NCBI GenBank assembly: GCA_013286565.1
Contig: JABDFM010000007.1
Location: forward strand, 1-64,000
DNA from: Bacteroidota bacterium
GTDB taxonomy: Bacteria; Bacteroidota; Bacteroidia; Sphingobacteriales; Sphingobacteriaceae
Length of the DNA: 64,000 nucleotides
Direction of reading: 5' to 3'
Position 1 is the first letter of the stretch, and each line of letters opens with the position of its first letter. The position numbers and the translations under genes are program-made. Under the pieces are notes generated by a model. It was not told the origin of the DNA and ran no database searches. It saw only the letters and a list, made by a program, of their open reading frames with translations. Shown here piece after piece: positions 52,562-61,374 of this stretch.

Positions 52562-53347
52562 TTAATAATAGCACTTGGTGCTTACAATGGTGTAGGATAC
52601 GCTAAACATCAGGAACAGGTAAGTATCATGTGGCCTGAGATCGCCGCGCTGGGTGCCTGGTGTGCCGATATATATGCCCGTAGTTTCGCCGGAACGGTCT
52701 GATAAAGCCCTTGAAAGGTCGCTGGGTAATTTGCTCTTAACCGGATAAACGCCCGAAACATCATCCAGGTAATCGGTATTGGGGTTGCGGTAACCTAAAT
52801 CGGCAGTAAGGTTCCATTTGCCCGAGAAATTATACTTAAAGCCTACGCCGTAAGGAATAGCAAGCGCCACTTTAGAATATGGCTTTGTTTCCCCTTCGGT
52901 CATTAAGGGGCGCAGATCATAGGTTTTTCCCTGGTAATTGGCTTGTGGGTTATAACCCACAGCAGCTACTCCCAGGAAAATGAAAGGTGTGTACCTGTTT
53001 TCGCCTGCTTCGGGAATAAATTTCATGAAATTAAACTCCCCTATCATGCTAAATTCGCTCAACTGGGTTACAAAGCTCAGGTTACGCGCCCTTGTTTGCG
53101 CATTGCTTGAGGTATTGTCGGCACCGCTTATCTGGCCAAAAGTATAACCGAGTTTTGCCGATAAATAACCATCAAAATTGCGTTTTACAAATGCGCCTAA
53201 AGCTGGACCGCTAAATTTTACCGGGTTATTGGGGTTAAGATCGCCCATATAGCCTGCTGCGCCAACAGAGCCGCCTAACTCCCAGCTTTGGGCCTGCAGA
53301 TCAAAGGAAATAAAAACGAGGAGTAAAAAGATTGCAAATTTGGGCAT
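52562..53347 (-). CDS. DUF6089 family outer-membrane protein
   Basis: WELGGSVGAAGYMGDLNP... beta-barrel between uppS and nadK. Confidence 0.85.
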   Translation of the reverse strand: MPKFAIFLLLVFISFDLQAQSWELGGSVGAAGYMGDLNPNNPVKFSGPALGAFVKRNFDGYLSAKLGYTFGQISGADNTSSNAQTRARNLSFVTQLSEFSMIGEFNFMKFIPEAGENRYTPFIFLGVAAVGYNPQANYQGKTYDLRPLMTEGETKPYSKVALAIPYGVGFKYNFSGKWNLTADLGYRNPNTDYLDDVSGVYPVKSKLPSDLSRALSDRSGETTGIYIGTPGTQRGDLRPHDTYLFLMFSVSYTIVSTKCYY

Positions 53348-53356
53348 TAATAAAAT

Positions 53357-54238
53357 TTAATAATTGCGGGCATCCAATCCCCACAATAGTTTGTTCCTTA
53401 ACGTTGACAAATAACTTTCATTATTTAAACGGATCAGATTTAGCCGGAACTTCGCCTTACGTATGTGAAATTTCATCGTTTTTTCAATAATTGCCGTCCT
53501 CGAATCACATGATACCAGGTAATTGGCACTCCGGCATTCTACGTCAAAACTAAGCGTGCAGCTATCAGGTAATACGATAGGGCGCACATTAAGGTTGTGG
53601 GGAGAAATAGGCGTCACCACAATGCTGTTTGATTGAGGGAAAATAATAGGCCCCCCACAGCTCAGAGAATAAGCGGTAGAGCCTGTTGATGTGGAGATGA
53701 TAATACCATCGCCCCAGTAGGAGTTTAAAAATTCCCCATCGAGGGAGGCATGCATCGTGATCATGGCTGAATCATCACGTTTATGGATGGTAAAATCGTT
53801 CAGCGCGAAATTATCATCACCAAATATCTTTTCTTCTGTTTCAATTTGCAGCAATTCGCGGCTGTCAATCGTAAACTCTTTATTTACCACGGCATAAATC
53901 GCGGCGGCTATGTCGCTTTTGTTTACACTCGCCAGGAAACCCAGTCGACCAAAATTAATACCGATAACCGGGGTGCCTGAGTCACGGACCAGAGTAACCA
54001 CATCCAACATGGTACCATCCCCCCCTAATGTGATCAGCACATCGATGGATTCGCGCAGGTAATCATGATCTTTTAGGATATCATATTTTACCGCCTTTAA
54101 TTTGCCGTTTAAATAGTCATGAAGTTGTTGGTGAACATAAATACCGACCTTATGCTGGGTAAGCACGTCAAACACCTGCTGTATGTAGGGTATTACCGTT
54201 GGTTCATTAAATGGCCTGCCGTAAATTGCTATTTTCAT
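53357..54238 (-). CDS. nadK: NAD kinase
   Basis: LITLGGDGTMLDVV, GINFGRLGFLA, STSTGSTAYSLSCGGPI. Confidence 0.95.
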   Translation of the reverse strand: MKIAIYGRPFNEPTVIPYIQQVFDVLTQHKVGIYVHQQLHDYLNGKLKAVKYDILKDHDYLRESIDVLITLGGDGTMLDVVTLVRDSGTPVIGINFGRLGFLASVNKSDIAAAIYAVVNKEFTIDSRELLQIETEEKIFGDDNFALNDFTIHKRDDSAMITMHASLDGEFLNSYWGDGIIISTSTGSTAYSLSCGGPIIFPQSNSIVVTPISPHNLNVRPIVLPDSCTLSFDVECRSANYLVSCDSRTAIIEKTMKFHIRKAKFRLNLIRLNNESYLSTLRNKLLWGLDARNY

Positions 54239-54239
54239 T

Positions 54240-54336
54240 GGTCATTATTGGGAGTCCATAGCTGAGTCTATGGTCCATAGTTGTAATAGTATGTTATTGA
54301 TAAGTCTATGGACTATTGACCATCGACTATGGACTT
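54240..54336. repeat. Intergenic inverted word array (word ~ GTCTATGGAC)
   Basis: GAGTCCATAGCTGAGTCTATGGTCCATAGTTG ... AAGTCTATGGACTATTGACCATCGACTATGGACTT. Confidence 0.85.
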
Positions 54337-54337
54337 C

Positions 54338-55000
54338 TTACAAATTCAGGTAATTCATAAATGAATCAAAACGATCTTTTGAGTTGTCATTATCTCCGGT
54401 ATGATTAAAAGTAGCTTTTATATTGTACTCGTACCGTAAAAACGTTGCTATGATAGCCGATATATCCACTTTGTTTACTTTGAGAGTTACTTCCATACGT
54501 GTAGAATCCGGGAAGGTACTCACATAGGAGCTCAATATCTGCGCGTTATCTGATTCCACGATCTGTGCCATGTGGGCCAGCGAGTTATTTTTATTACTGA
54601 TCTCTAACACAATAATACCACCAGGACCGGTAACCGAGGTAAGACTGGCAAAATAATCAACCATATTATTGATGGAGATCAGTCCCAGATAATTCTTTTT
54701 CAAATCCAGCACCGGCACAACCGTTAATTGCTGTTCATAAAACAGGCGGATCACATCATAAATATGCTGGTCTTCGAGCACATAAGGGTTTACAAGCGAC
54801 AGCGCAAGTGCGCCAATGGCTACCTGGTTATCCGTTTCTGCAATAAGATCATTTTCGGCCACCAGGCCCAGGAACTGGTCCTCGTTTACAATTGGCAGGT
54901 GCCTTACCCGAAACTCTATCATACGGTCCAATACTTTCTGAATAGTATCAGAAGTATGCACCGGTAGTATCGCGTTGGCAACTAATTCAATCGCAAGCAT
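54338..55000 (-). CDS. CBS domain protein
   Basis: Two CBS motifs (DTIQKVLDRMIEFRVRHLPIVNED). Confidence 0.9.
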   Translation of the reverse strand: MLAIELVANAILPVHTSDTIQKVLDRMIEFRVRHLPIVNEDQFLGLVAENDLIAETDNQVAIGALALSLVNPYVLEDQHIYDVIRLFYEQQLTVVPVLDLKKNYLGLISINNMVDYFASLTSVTGPGGIIVLEISNKNNSLAHMAQIVESDNAQILSSYVSTFPDSTRMEVTLKVNKVDISAIIATFLRYEYNIKATFNHTGDNDNSKDRFDSFMNYLNL

Positions 55001-55002
55001 AA

Positions 55003-55770
55003 TTATACTTTTTCTTTATTTCTTTCTAAAAATCTCCTTAACAAGCGGTTAAATTCCTCCGGGTGCTCCATCATAGGTGCATGTCCGCAGTGATCTATCC
55101 ACTGTAAGTCCGAATCAGGCAATAGCTGGTTAAACTCTACTGCTACCTCGGGTGGTGTAATCTTATCATTCCTACCCCATATTAACGAAACCGGGATATG
55201 AATCTTATGCAGATCCTTTGACATATTATGGCGTATAGCTGATTTGGCCATCGCTAATATCCTGATCACCTTGTGGCGGTCGTTAATAGTTTTAAAAACA
55301 TCATCAACCAATTCTTTTGTTGCAGTTTTCGGATCGTAAAAAGTATATTCCACCTTTTCCTTTACAAAATCATAATTTTCTCTACGGGGGAACGTTCCGC
55401 CAAAGGCATTCTCATATAAGCCCGAACTGCCTGTAAGCACCAAGGCCTTAACCAGGGGCTGATGATTGAGACAGTAGATTAACCCTACATGGCCGCCTAA
55501 AGAATTGCCAAGTATGGTGAAATCCGTAATCCCCATATACCTAACAAATTTGTGTACATACTTTGCCATCGTTTTTACACCTGTAGTTAGCAGTGGCAGA
55601 TCATATATTGGCAGTATAGGTATAATAACACGGTACTCCTTACTGAAATCTTCGATCACCATATCCCAGTTACTTAACGCACCCATTAAACCGTGTAGCA
55701 GCAACAATATTTCACCTTCGCCCTCATCGATGTAACTATAGCCATGTTCCTCTTTAAGCACGAAATCCAT
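55003..55770 (-). CDS. Alpha/beta hydrolase
   Basis: LLLHGLMGALSNWD, LGNSLGGHVGL. Confidence 0.92.
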   Translation of the reverse strand: MDFVLKEEHGYSYIDEGEGEILLLLHGLMGALSNWDMVIEDFSKEYRVIIPILPIYDLPLLTTGVKTMAKYVHKFVRYMGITDFTILGNSLGGHVGLIYCLNHQPLVKALVLTGSSGLYENAFGGTFPRRENYDFVKEKVEYTFYDPKTATKELVDDVFKTINDRHKVIRILAMAKSAIRHNMSKDLHKIHIPVSLIWGRNDKITPPEVAVEFNQLLPDSDLQWIDHCGHAPMMEHPEEFNRLLRRFLERNKEKV

Positions 55771-55890
55771 AAATAATTGTAAAAGTTAAGTATAAAATTA
55801 TCACCCTGTAGCCGTATCCCGGATCAACCTGAATTTATCCGCTATAAAAATAGTTTATTGAAATTGAGTTACAACAATTAATGCCATTAT

Positions 55891-56340
55891 TTATCCTAAT
55901 AATTGTTTCACGATCTCTGATATCGTTTTTCCGTCAGCCTTACCGGCCAGTTCTTTATTGGCTGCACCCATAACTTTCCCCATATCCTTTACCGATGTAG
56001 CGCCTACCCTGCCAATCAGTTCCTTTAAATATGCTTCTACGTCGCTGGGCGCCATTTGTTTAGGCAGATAGACTTCTATCACCTCCATTTCTTCCACCTC
56101 TATCTGATAAAGATCCTCCCGGTTCTGCGCCTTATAGATATCTGCTGATTCTTTACGTTGTTTGATCAGCTTTTGCAACACTTTAATTTCGGTTTCCTGC
56201 GAGATATCTTCAGATGCGCCTTTTTCTGTGCGCGCTAACAGTAAAGCTGATTTGATGGCGCGCAAGCCTCTGAGCCTTGCTTCCTGCTTGCCTAACATCG
56301 CTTGTTTGATATCCTGATCTATTGTGGTAATTAAAGACAT
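55891..56340 (-). CDS. GatB/YqeY domain protein
   Basis: RLRGLRAIKSALLLARTEKG, KDMGKVMGAANKELAGKADG. Confidence 0.92.
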   Translation of the reverse strand: MSLITTIDQDIKQAMLGKQEARLRGLRAIKSALLLARTEKGASEDISQETEIKVLQKLIKQRKESADIYKAQNREDLYQIEVEEMEVIEVYLPKQMAPSDVEAYLKELIGRVGATSVKDMGKVMGAANKELAGKADGKTISEIVKQLLG

Positions 56341-56377
56341 GGTATTTAATTATTGAATTACTGATTTATTTAATTAA

Positions 56378-56450
56378 GCCCCCTCTAAATCTCCCCCTGT
56401 TGGGGAGACTTTTTAAAGCCCTCCCTTCCGGGGAGGGTTGGGTGGGGCTA
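56378..56450. repeat. Back-to-back inverted element of the 1.8 kb family
   Basis: GCCCCCTCTAAATCTCCCCCTGTTGGGGAGACTTTTT + AAAGCCCTCCCTTCCGGGGAGGGTTGGGTGGGGC. Confidence 0.85.
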
Positions 56451-57212
56451 ACCGCTTTTTCTAAAAATATTGGTTGCCGTGGCCTGCGCGGTTGGCATCA
56501 CCGTTAATTCATTAATATTAACATGAGCCGGGCGCGATACCGCGAACCATATCGTTTCGGCAATGTCCATCGCTACTAAAGGCTCAAAACCTTCATACAC
56601 CTTTTTCGCTCTTGCCTTATCCCCTTTAAAACGTACTTCAGAAAATTCTGTCTCTACCGCTCCGGGGTGTACTGCCGTAACTTTTATCCCGTAGGGAAGC
56701 AAGTCTATACGCATCCCTTTATTTAAGGCATCAACCGCGTGCTTGCTGGCGCAATATACATTGCCATTTGCATATACTTCTTTCCCGGCTATTGAACCAA
56801 GGTTGATGATGTGCCCAAAGCCATTGTTGATCATCCAGTTGGATACTACACGGCTCACATACAGCAATCCTTTTATATTAGTGTCGATCATCGTTTCCCA
56901 ATCATCATAGCTGCCTTTCTGTATGGGATCGAGCCCCATGCTTAAGCCCGCATTATTTACCAGCACATTGATTTTTTTCCATTCGGCGGGTAATTCTTCC
57001 AGCTTGCTGATCACCACATCGCGGTCCCTTACGTCGAATGACGAAACAGCTACTTCAACATTATATTCCTTATTTAATTGGTATGCTAATTTTTCGAGCC
57101 TGTCAGCCCTCCGGCCTGTCAATATCAGGTCGTAACGTTCTCGGGCGAATACGTGTGCACAAGCTTCACCGATCCCTGCGGTGGCGCCTGTAATTAATGC
57201 TATTTTAGACAT
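56448..57212 (-). CDS. SDR family NAD(P)-dependent oxidoreductase
   Basis: ITGATAGIGEACA, NNAGLS, YCASKHAVDAL. Confidence 0.92.
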   Translation of the reverse strand: MSKIALITGATAGIGEACAHVFARERYDLILTGRRADRLEKLAYQLNKEYNVEVAVSSFDVRDRDVVISKLEELPAEWKKINVLVNNAGLSMGLDPIQKGSYDDWETMIDTNIKGLLYVSRVVSNWMINNGFGHIINLGSIAGKEVYANGNVYCASKHAVDALNKGMRIDLLPYGIKVTAVHPGAVETEFSEVRFKGDKARAKKVYEGFEPLVAMDIAETIWFAVSRPAHVNINELTVMPTAQATATNIFRKSG

Positions 57213-57286
57213 AGGTATTTATATCGTGAACGAAATTAGGGATTTTCAGTGATACAATTGTCTTTTTAGTCTGAAAGTCGGGAAGA

Positions 57287-58018
57287 CTACTCAAACAATA
57301 GGCTAAATGTAACCGTGTGCAATGATAATTTATTGATGGGAGTTGCATAAGGGTTGTCCTCCGGTATCAGCAGGTTACCAAACGAATTGGATAATTTAAT
57401 TTCGGGCGAAAGCTTAAAATATTCAAAATAAATATCGCAACCCATACCCACTTCATAAGAACCGAACCCATTCTTATTTCTTACCAATTGCTGAAGCGGG
57501 TCAGTGCCGGGAACATTCCTTTTTGCACCAATGGCCTCTGAATATTTAACACCACCCAATATATAGGCCCTGAAATCCTGGATACGGTCTGACTTTAGTT
57601 TTAATGATACCGGGAACTCGATCATGGTGGCCTGGATCGGTTTATTGACATCCTCGGATGGTGTGGCGTAAGTATAGCTCAAATCCCTGTCGGCAAAAAC
57701 CAATCCGGGTGTGGTACGGACTTCCAGGTGCTCATCCAAACGATAACGTGCAATAAAACCGACGGCAAAACCCGGTGAATTGTTTGAATAGATGCTATTC
57801 ACATAATCGGTAATTAAATGACCTACCCCCGGATCGAAGAATGGTTGGCGCCAATTGGGCTTCTTGTCTATTTTGAGATAGCTGTTCACATATTGAAAAG
57901 TAAATCCGAAACTGACATCATTCTGATCGGCGTTGCCACCCCATGCCGGGGCCTGTGCAAAAAGGCTTTTGCTGCAAAAAATGAGAAGAATGATGATCAG
58001 GTAACTGATTTTATTCAT
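57287..58018 (-). CDS. PorT family outer-membrane protein
   Basis: Secreted barrel, 'VSFGFTFQYVNSYLKIDKKPNW...LDEHLEVRTTPGLVFADRDLSY', next to ubiE as in other Bacteroidota. Confidence 0.8.
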   Translation of the reverse strand: MNKISYLIIILLIFCSKSLFAQAPAWGGNADQNDVSFGFTFQYVNSYLKIDKKPNWRQPFFDPGVGHLITDYVNSIYSNNSPGFAVGFIARYRLDEHLEVRTTPGLVFADRDLSYTYATPSEDVNKPIQATMIEFPVSLKLKSDRIQDFRAYILGGVKYSEAIGAKRNVPGTDPLQQLVRNKNGFGSYEVGMGCDIYFEYFKLSPEIKLSNSFGNLLIPEDNPYATPINKLSLHTVTFSLLFE

Positions 58019-58027
58019 AATTTATAA

Positions 58028-58122
58028 TTCCCCTCCATGGAGGGTGCGCGTGGCCTGTGAAGTAGCGGGGTGGGTTTCTATGCTATGCTTAGAACACACC
58101 CCTACCCCTCTCGAGAGGGGAA
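58028..58122. mobile_element. MITE-like element A (inverted ends, no ORF)
   Basis: TTCCCCTCCATGGAGGG... TAGAACACACCCCTACCCCTCTCGAGAGGGGAA. Confidence 0.7.
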
Positions 58123-58143
58123 TCGTACAGCCCTTACTTTTCT

Positions 58144-58169
58144 AAACTCATTTAACGCCTGTATATATT
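58144..58169 (-). pseudogene. Duplicated fragment of ubiE 3' end
   Basis: AAACTCATTTAACGCCTGTATATATT, identical to 58292-58317 (end of ubiE plus stop). Confidence 0.85.
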
Positions 58170-58173
58170 TTTG

Positions 58174-58270
58174 TTCCCCTCTTGGGAGGGGGTGTGCAGG
58201 GCTGTGTGGTAGCAGGGGTGGGTTTCTACGCAATGCTTAGAACACACCCCTACCCCTCTCGAGAGGGGAA
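58174..58270. mobile_element. MITE-like element B (inverted ends, no ORF)
   Basis: TTCCCCTCTTGGGAGGGGGTGTGC ... TAGAACACACCCCTACCCCTCTCGAGAGGGGAA; right 33 nt identical to 58090-58122 and 61329-61361. Confidence 0.75.
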
Positions 58271-58295
58271 TTGCACCGCCCTTACTTTTTTAAAC

Positions 58296-59027
58296 TCATT
58301 TAACGCCTGTATATATTGAACAGATACCAAACGCTAACGGCCTGCATTTGGTATGTTTAAAGCCCACCTTATCCATTAAACCGGTAAAGTCTTTCCCGTC
58401 AGGAAAAGCCGCTACCGACTCGGGCAGGTAGGTATAAGCCCTGGCATCTTTGGAAAACAGCTTACCGATACCCGGTGTTATATAATTGAAATAAAAGTTA
58501 TACAACTGTTTCACCGGGAACACTTTTGGCTTTGAAAACTCCAATATTACCGCCTTGCCCCCCGGTTTTATTACGCGGAAAATATCCCCTATCCCAACTT
58601 CCAGATTCTCAAAATTACGTACACCATAGGCAACCGTAACCGCGTCAAATTCATCATTGGTGAAAGGCAGCCTTTCCGAGTCACCCAGTTTTACTTCAAA
58701 TTGGCTGTTTAAGTTGCGTTTAGCTATCTTTTGTTCGGCGATATCCAGCATTCCGCGCGATATATCCACGCCGATTATTTTTTCGGGCTTTAATATTTTG
58801 AGCGCCTCAAAAGCGAAATCGCCCGTGCCGGTAGCAACGTCCAGTATCAGTTTGGGTTGATCTTTCTTCAGCTCATTAATGGCCTTTTTACGCCAGATGA
58901 CATCGATACCCAGCGACAAAAAATGATTCAGGAAATCGTAAGTTTTGGAAATATTATTGAACATTTCGGCCACCTGCTGTTTTTTGGTGCCCTGCTCATC
59001 GGTATAAGGAGTAACGGTTTTGCTCAT
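58296..59027 (-). CDS. ubiE: Demethylmenaquinone/ubiquinone methyltransferase
   Basis: VATGTGDFAFEAL, VAYGVRNFENLE, FSKP. Confidence 0.95.
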   Translation of the reverse strand: MSKTVTPYTDEQGTKKQQVAEMFNNISKTYDFLNHFLSLGIDVIWRKKAINELKKDQPKLILDVATGTGDFAFEALKILKPEKIIGVDISRGMLDIAEQKIAKRNLNSQFEVKLGDSERLPFTNDEFDAVTVAYGVRNFENLEVGIGDIFRVIKPGGKAVILEFSKPKVFPVKQLYNFYFNYITPGIGKLFSKDARAYTYLPESVAAFPDGKDFTGLMDKVGFKHTKCRPLAFGICSIYTGVK

Positions 59028-59168
59028 TGGGGCAAAGATAGCGTGAATTGTTGTAATGTTGGAAGGTTGTAAAGTTGAAAGGTTTGTATAAACACATGTT
59101 GTGACGCGGGTAGTTGGGATTTGGGATTATTATTTTGAAAATTGTAGTTTTAGGAAAACTTTAATGTA

Positions 59169-59528
59169 ATGACTTTAAAATCATTAGCACCCACACTATA
59201 TACCAAACAGGTTAAGGAAACGGTAAAATTTTATACAACCGTATTGGGATTCACTTGCAATAATTTTATGGATGATTGGGGTTGGGTATCCATGTCGCGT
59301 GACGAGGTAGAAATAATGATCGCTTATCCAAATTCTCACTTGACGTTTGAAAAACCTTGTTTCACAGGTTCATTCTACATACAAACCGATAATGCGGACA
59401 GCGTTTTTGATCAGTTAAAAGACAAGGTAAAAATATGTTATCCTATCGAGACATTTGATTACGGCATGAGAGAATTTGCAATTTATGATAATAACGGGTA
59501 CCTGATTCAGTTTGGTAATCCGGTATAA
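59169..59528 (+). CDS. VOC family (glyoxalase/bleomycin-resistance fold) protein
   Basis: TLYTKQVKETVKFYTTVLGF. Confidence 0.85.
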   Translation: MTLKSLAPTLYTKQVKETVKFYTTVLGFTCNNFMDDWGWVSMSRDEVEIMIAYPNSHLTFEKPCFTGSFYIQTDNADSVFDQLKDKVKICYPIETFDYGMREFAIYDNNGYLIQFGNPV

Positions 59529-59623
59529 TTTTTACCCAGGAGTATGTTTGTTCGAATCGTTTCCCCTATATATTATCCACGCAATTATCCACGCACTACA
59601 ACTTAGAAAGAAGCTTTAATTTC

Positions 59624-60112
59624 TCACTTCGCTAACGCCAGCAACCCATGCACATCCAATGCTTTGGTAAACATGGTCAAGTCGCCGTTATCATCTAATG
59701 GCCATTGGTCTTTGGGCCTGTCCCAATACAGTTCAACGCCATTACCATCCGGGTCATCCAAGTAAATTGCTTCTGATACGCCATGATCGGATGCGCCGGT
59801 GATGGGATATTTGGCGTCGATGAGTCGTTTTAAGATAATAGCAAGGTCTTTGCGTTCAGGATATAGAATAGCTGTATGATATAATCCAGGAGCAGTTTCG
59901 GGTGCTGGTGGCTGACCCTTACTGTGCCAGGTGTTCAACCCGATATGATGGTGGTATCCCCCTGCTGATATAAAAGCAGCCTGGTCGCCATACTTCATCA
60001 TCAATTCAAAACCGAGCAAGCCGCAATAAAAATCAAGTGATTTTTGCAGATCACTTACCTTTAAATGAACGTGACCGATGCGGGTATTTGCCGGTACTTT
60101 GTAATCTTCCAT
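59624..60112 (-). CDS. VOC family protein, catechol 2,3-dioxygenase-like
   Basis: GHVHLKVSDLQKSLDFYCGLLGFE, DPDGNGVELYWDRP. Confidence 0.9.
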   Translation of the reverse strand: MEDYKVPANTRIGHVHLKVSDLQKSLDFYCGLLGFELMMKYGDQAAFISAGGYHHHIGLNTWHSKGQPPAPETAPGLYHTAILYPERKDLAIILKRLIDAKYPITGASDHGVSEAIYLDDPDGNGVELYWDRPKDQWPLDDNGDLTMFTKALDVHGLLALAK

Positions 60113-60130
60113 AATAATATATGTTTAAAC

Positions 60131-60257
60131 ATCAAAGATAGCGATTAGAGATTAGTAAATTAGCGATTAGGCAATACAGTTACAATGAAATGATATTACT
60201 CCAAAAGTACGCCCCAAACTAATCTCCAATCAACTAATCTCTAATCACTATCTTTGC
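60131..60257. repeat. Inverted word array mirroring two divergent promoters (word ~ GATTAGAGATTAG)
   Basis: CAAAGATAGCGATTAGAGATTAGT (60133-60156) vs reverse complement of 60233-60256 CAAAGATAGTGATTAGAGATTAGT; both ends carry TATCTTTG. Confidence 0.88.
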
Positions 60258-60260
60258 AGC

Positions 60261-60902
60261 ATGATTGTAAAATCTGCCGAATTCATTTGCAGCAACACCC
60301 AGATATCCAAACTACCGCCACCGGTAAAGCCCGAATATGCTTTTATTGGTCGGTCAAATGTAGGGAAATCATCCCTCATCAATATGCTGACAGGCAAAAA
60401 GGGGTTAGCCAAAACTTCGCAAACGCCAGGTAAAACACAGCTGATCAACCATTTTTTGATCAACGATAGCTGGTATATCGTCGATTTGCCTGGTTACGGT
60501 TACGCCAAAATATCAAAGAGCAAAAAGGAAGACTGGAACAAATTTATCCGCAGCTACCTGGATAAGCGCGAAAGCCTGCAATGTGTGATGGCGCTGATCG
60601 ACAGCCGCCTTGAACCACAAAAGATCGACCTGGAGTTTTGCAATTGGCTGGGCGAAAAAGGGCTGCCATTTGTACTGGTTTTCACCAAAACGGACAAACA
60701 ATCAACCGTAAAAACTGATCAGAATGTTGCTAAGTTTAAAAAGGCATTATTAGCTACCTTTGATGAAGTACCCGATTGCTTTTTCACTTCAGCAGAAACG
60801 CAACTGGGGCATGACGAAGTTTTAAATTTTATTGATGGAATAAACAGGAAGTTTGAAGTGCCTGAATGGGTTTCCCCTCTCGAGAGGGGCAGGGGTGTGT
60901 AA
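60261..60902 (+). CDS. engB: Ribosome biogenesis GTPase EngB/YihA
   Basis: FIGRSNVGKSSLINML, DLPGYGYAK, TKTDK; C-terminus SPLERGRGV is encoded by the inverted repeat. Confidence 0.94.
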   Translation: MIVKSAEFICSNTQISKLPPPVKPEYAFIGRSNVGKSSLINMLTGKKGLAKTSQTPGKTQLINHFLINDSWYIVDLPGYGYAKISKSKKEDWNKFIRSYLDKRESLQCVMALIDSRLEPQKIDLEFCNWLGEKGLPFVLVFTKTDKQSTVKTDQNVAKFKKALLATFDEVPDCFFTSAETQLGHDEVLNFIDGINRKFEVPEWVSPLERGRGV

Positions 60903-61361
60903 TTAATGAAGCGAAAAATCATACCGTACAACCCTAAGCTAAAAGAATTAGCGCGTAAACTAAGAAACGACAGTACGTTAGGCGAGGTTTTACTTTGGAA
61001 GGAATTAAACAATAAAAAAATGTATGGCTATGATTTTCACCGTCAAAAGCCATTATTGAATTATATTGTAGATCTCTATTGCTATGAATTAAATTTAGTT
61101 ATTGAGATAGATGGACAATATCATACTCATGAAGAAACCTACAAACTGGATTTATTGAGAGAACAAGAACTTGAAAAATACAATTTAACCATTATGCGTT
61201 TTACGGAACAGGAGGTCAGAAAGGATATGGTGAATGTGTTAAGAACAATTGAAACGTATATATTGAAACAGGAAGCTTCTCAAGAGTAAACTTTATAACA
61301 AGAGATCGTAATATTTAATAGCATATTGTAGAACACACCCCTACCCCTCTCGAGAGGGGAA
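60872..61361 (+). mobile_element. DUF559 nuclease gene bracketed by 29-nt inverted repeats (490 bp)
   Basis: IR-L 60872-60900 TTCCCCTCTCGAGAGGGGCAGGGGTGTGT; IR-R 61333-61361 reverse complement TTCCCCTCTCGAGAGGGGTAGGGGTGTGT (1 mismatch). Confidence 0.75.
60906..61289 (+). CDS. DUF559 endonuclease-domain protein (Vsr/PD-(D/E)XK-like)
   Basis: ARKLRNDSTLGEVLLWKELNNKKMYGYDFHRQKPLLNYIVDLYCYELNLVIEIDGQYH. Confidence 0.9.
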   Translation: MKRKIIPYNPKLKELARKLRNDSTLGEVLLWKELNNKKMYGYDFHRQKPLLNYIVDLYCYELNLVIEIDGQYHTHEETYKLDLLREQELEKYNLTIMRFTEQEVRKDMVNVLRTIETYILKQEASQE

Positions 61362-61374
61362 CTATAAAATCAAG

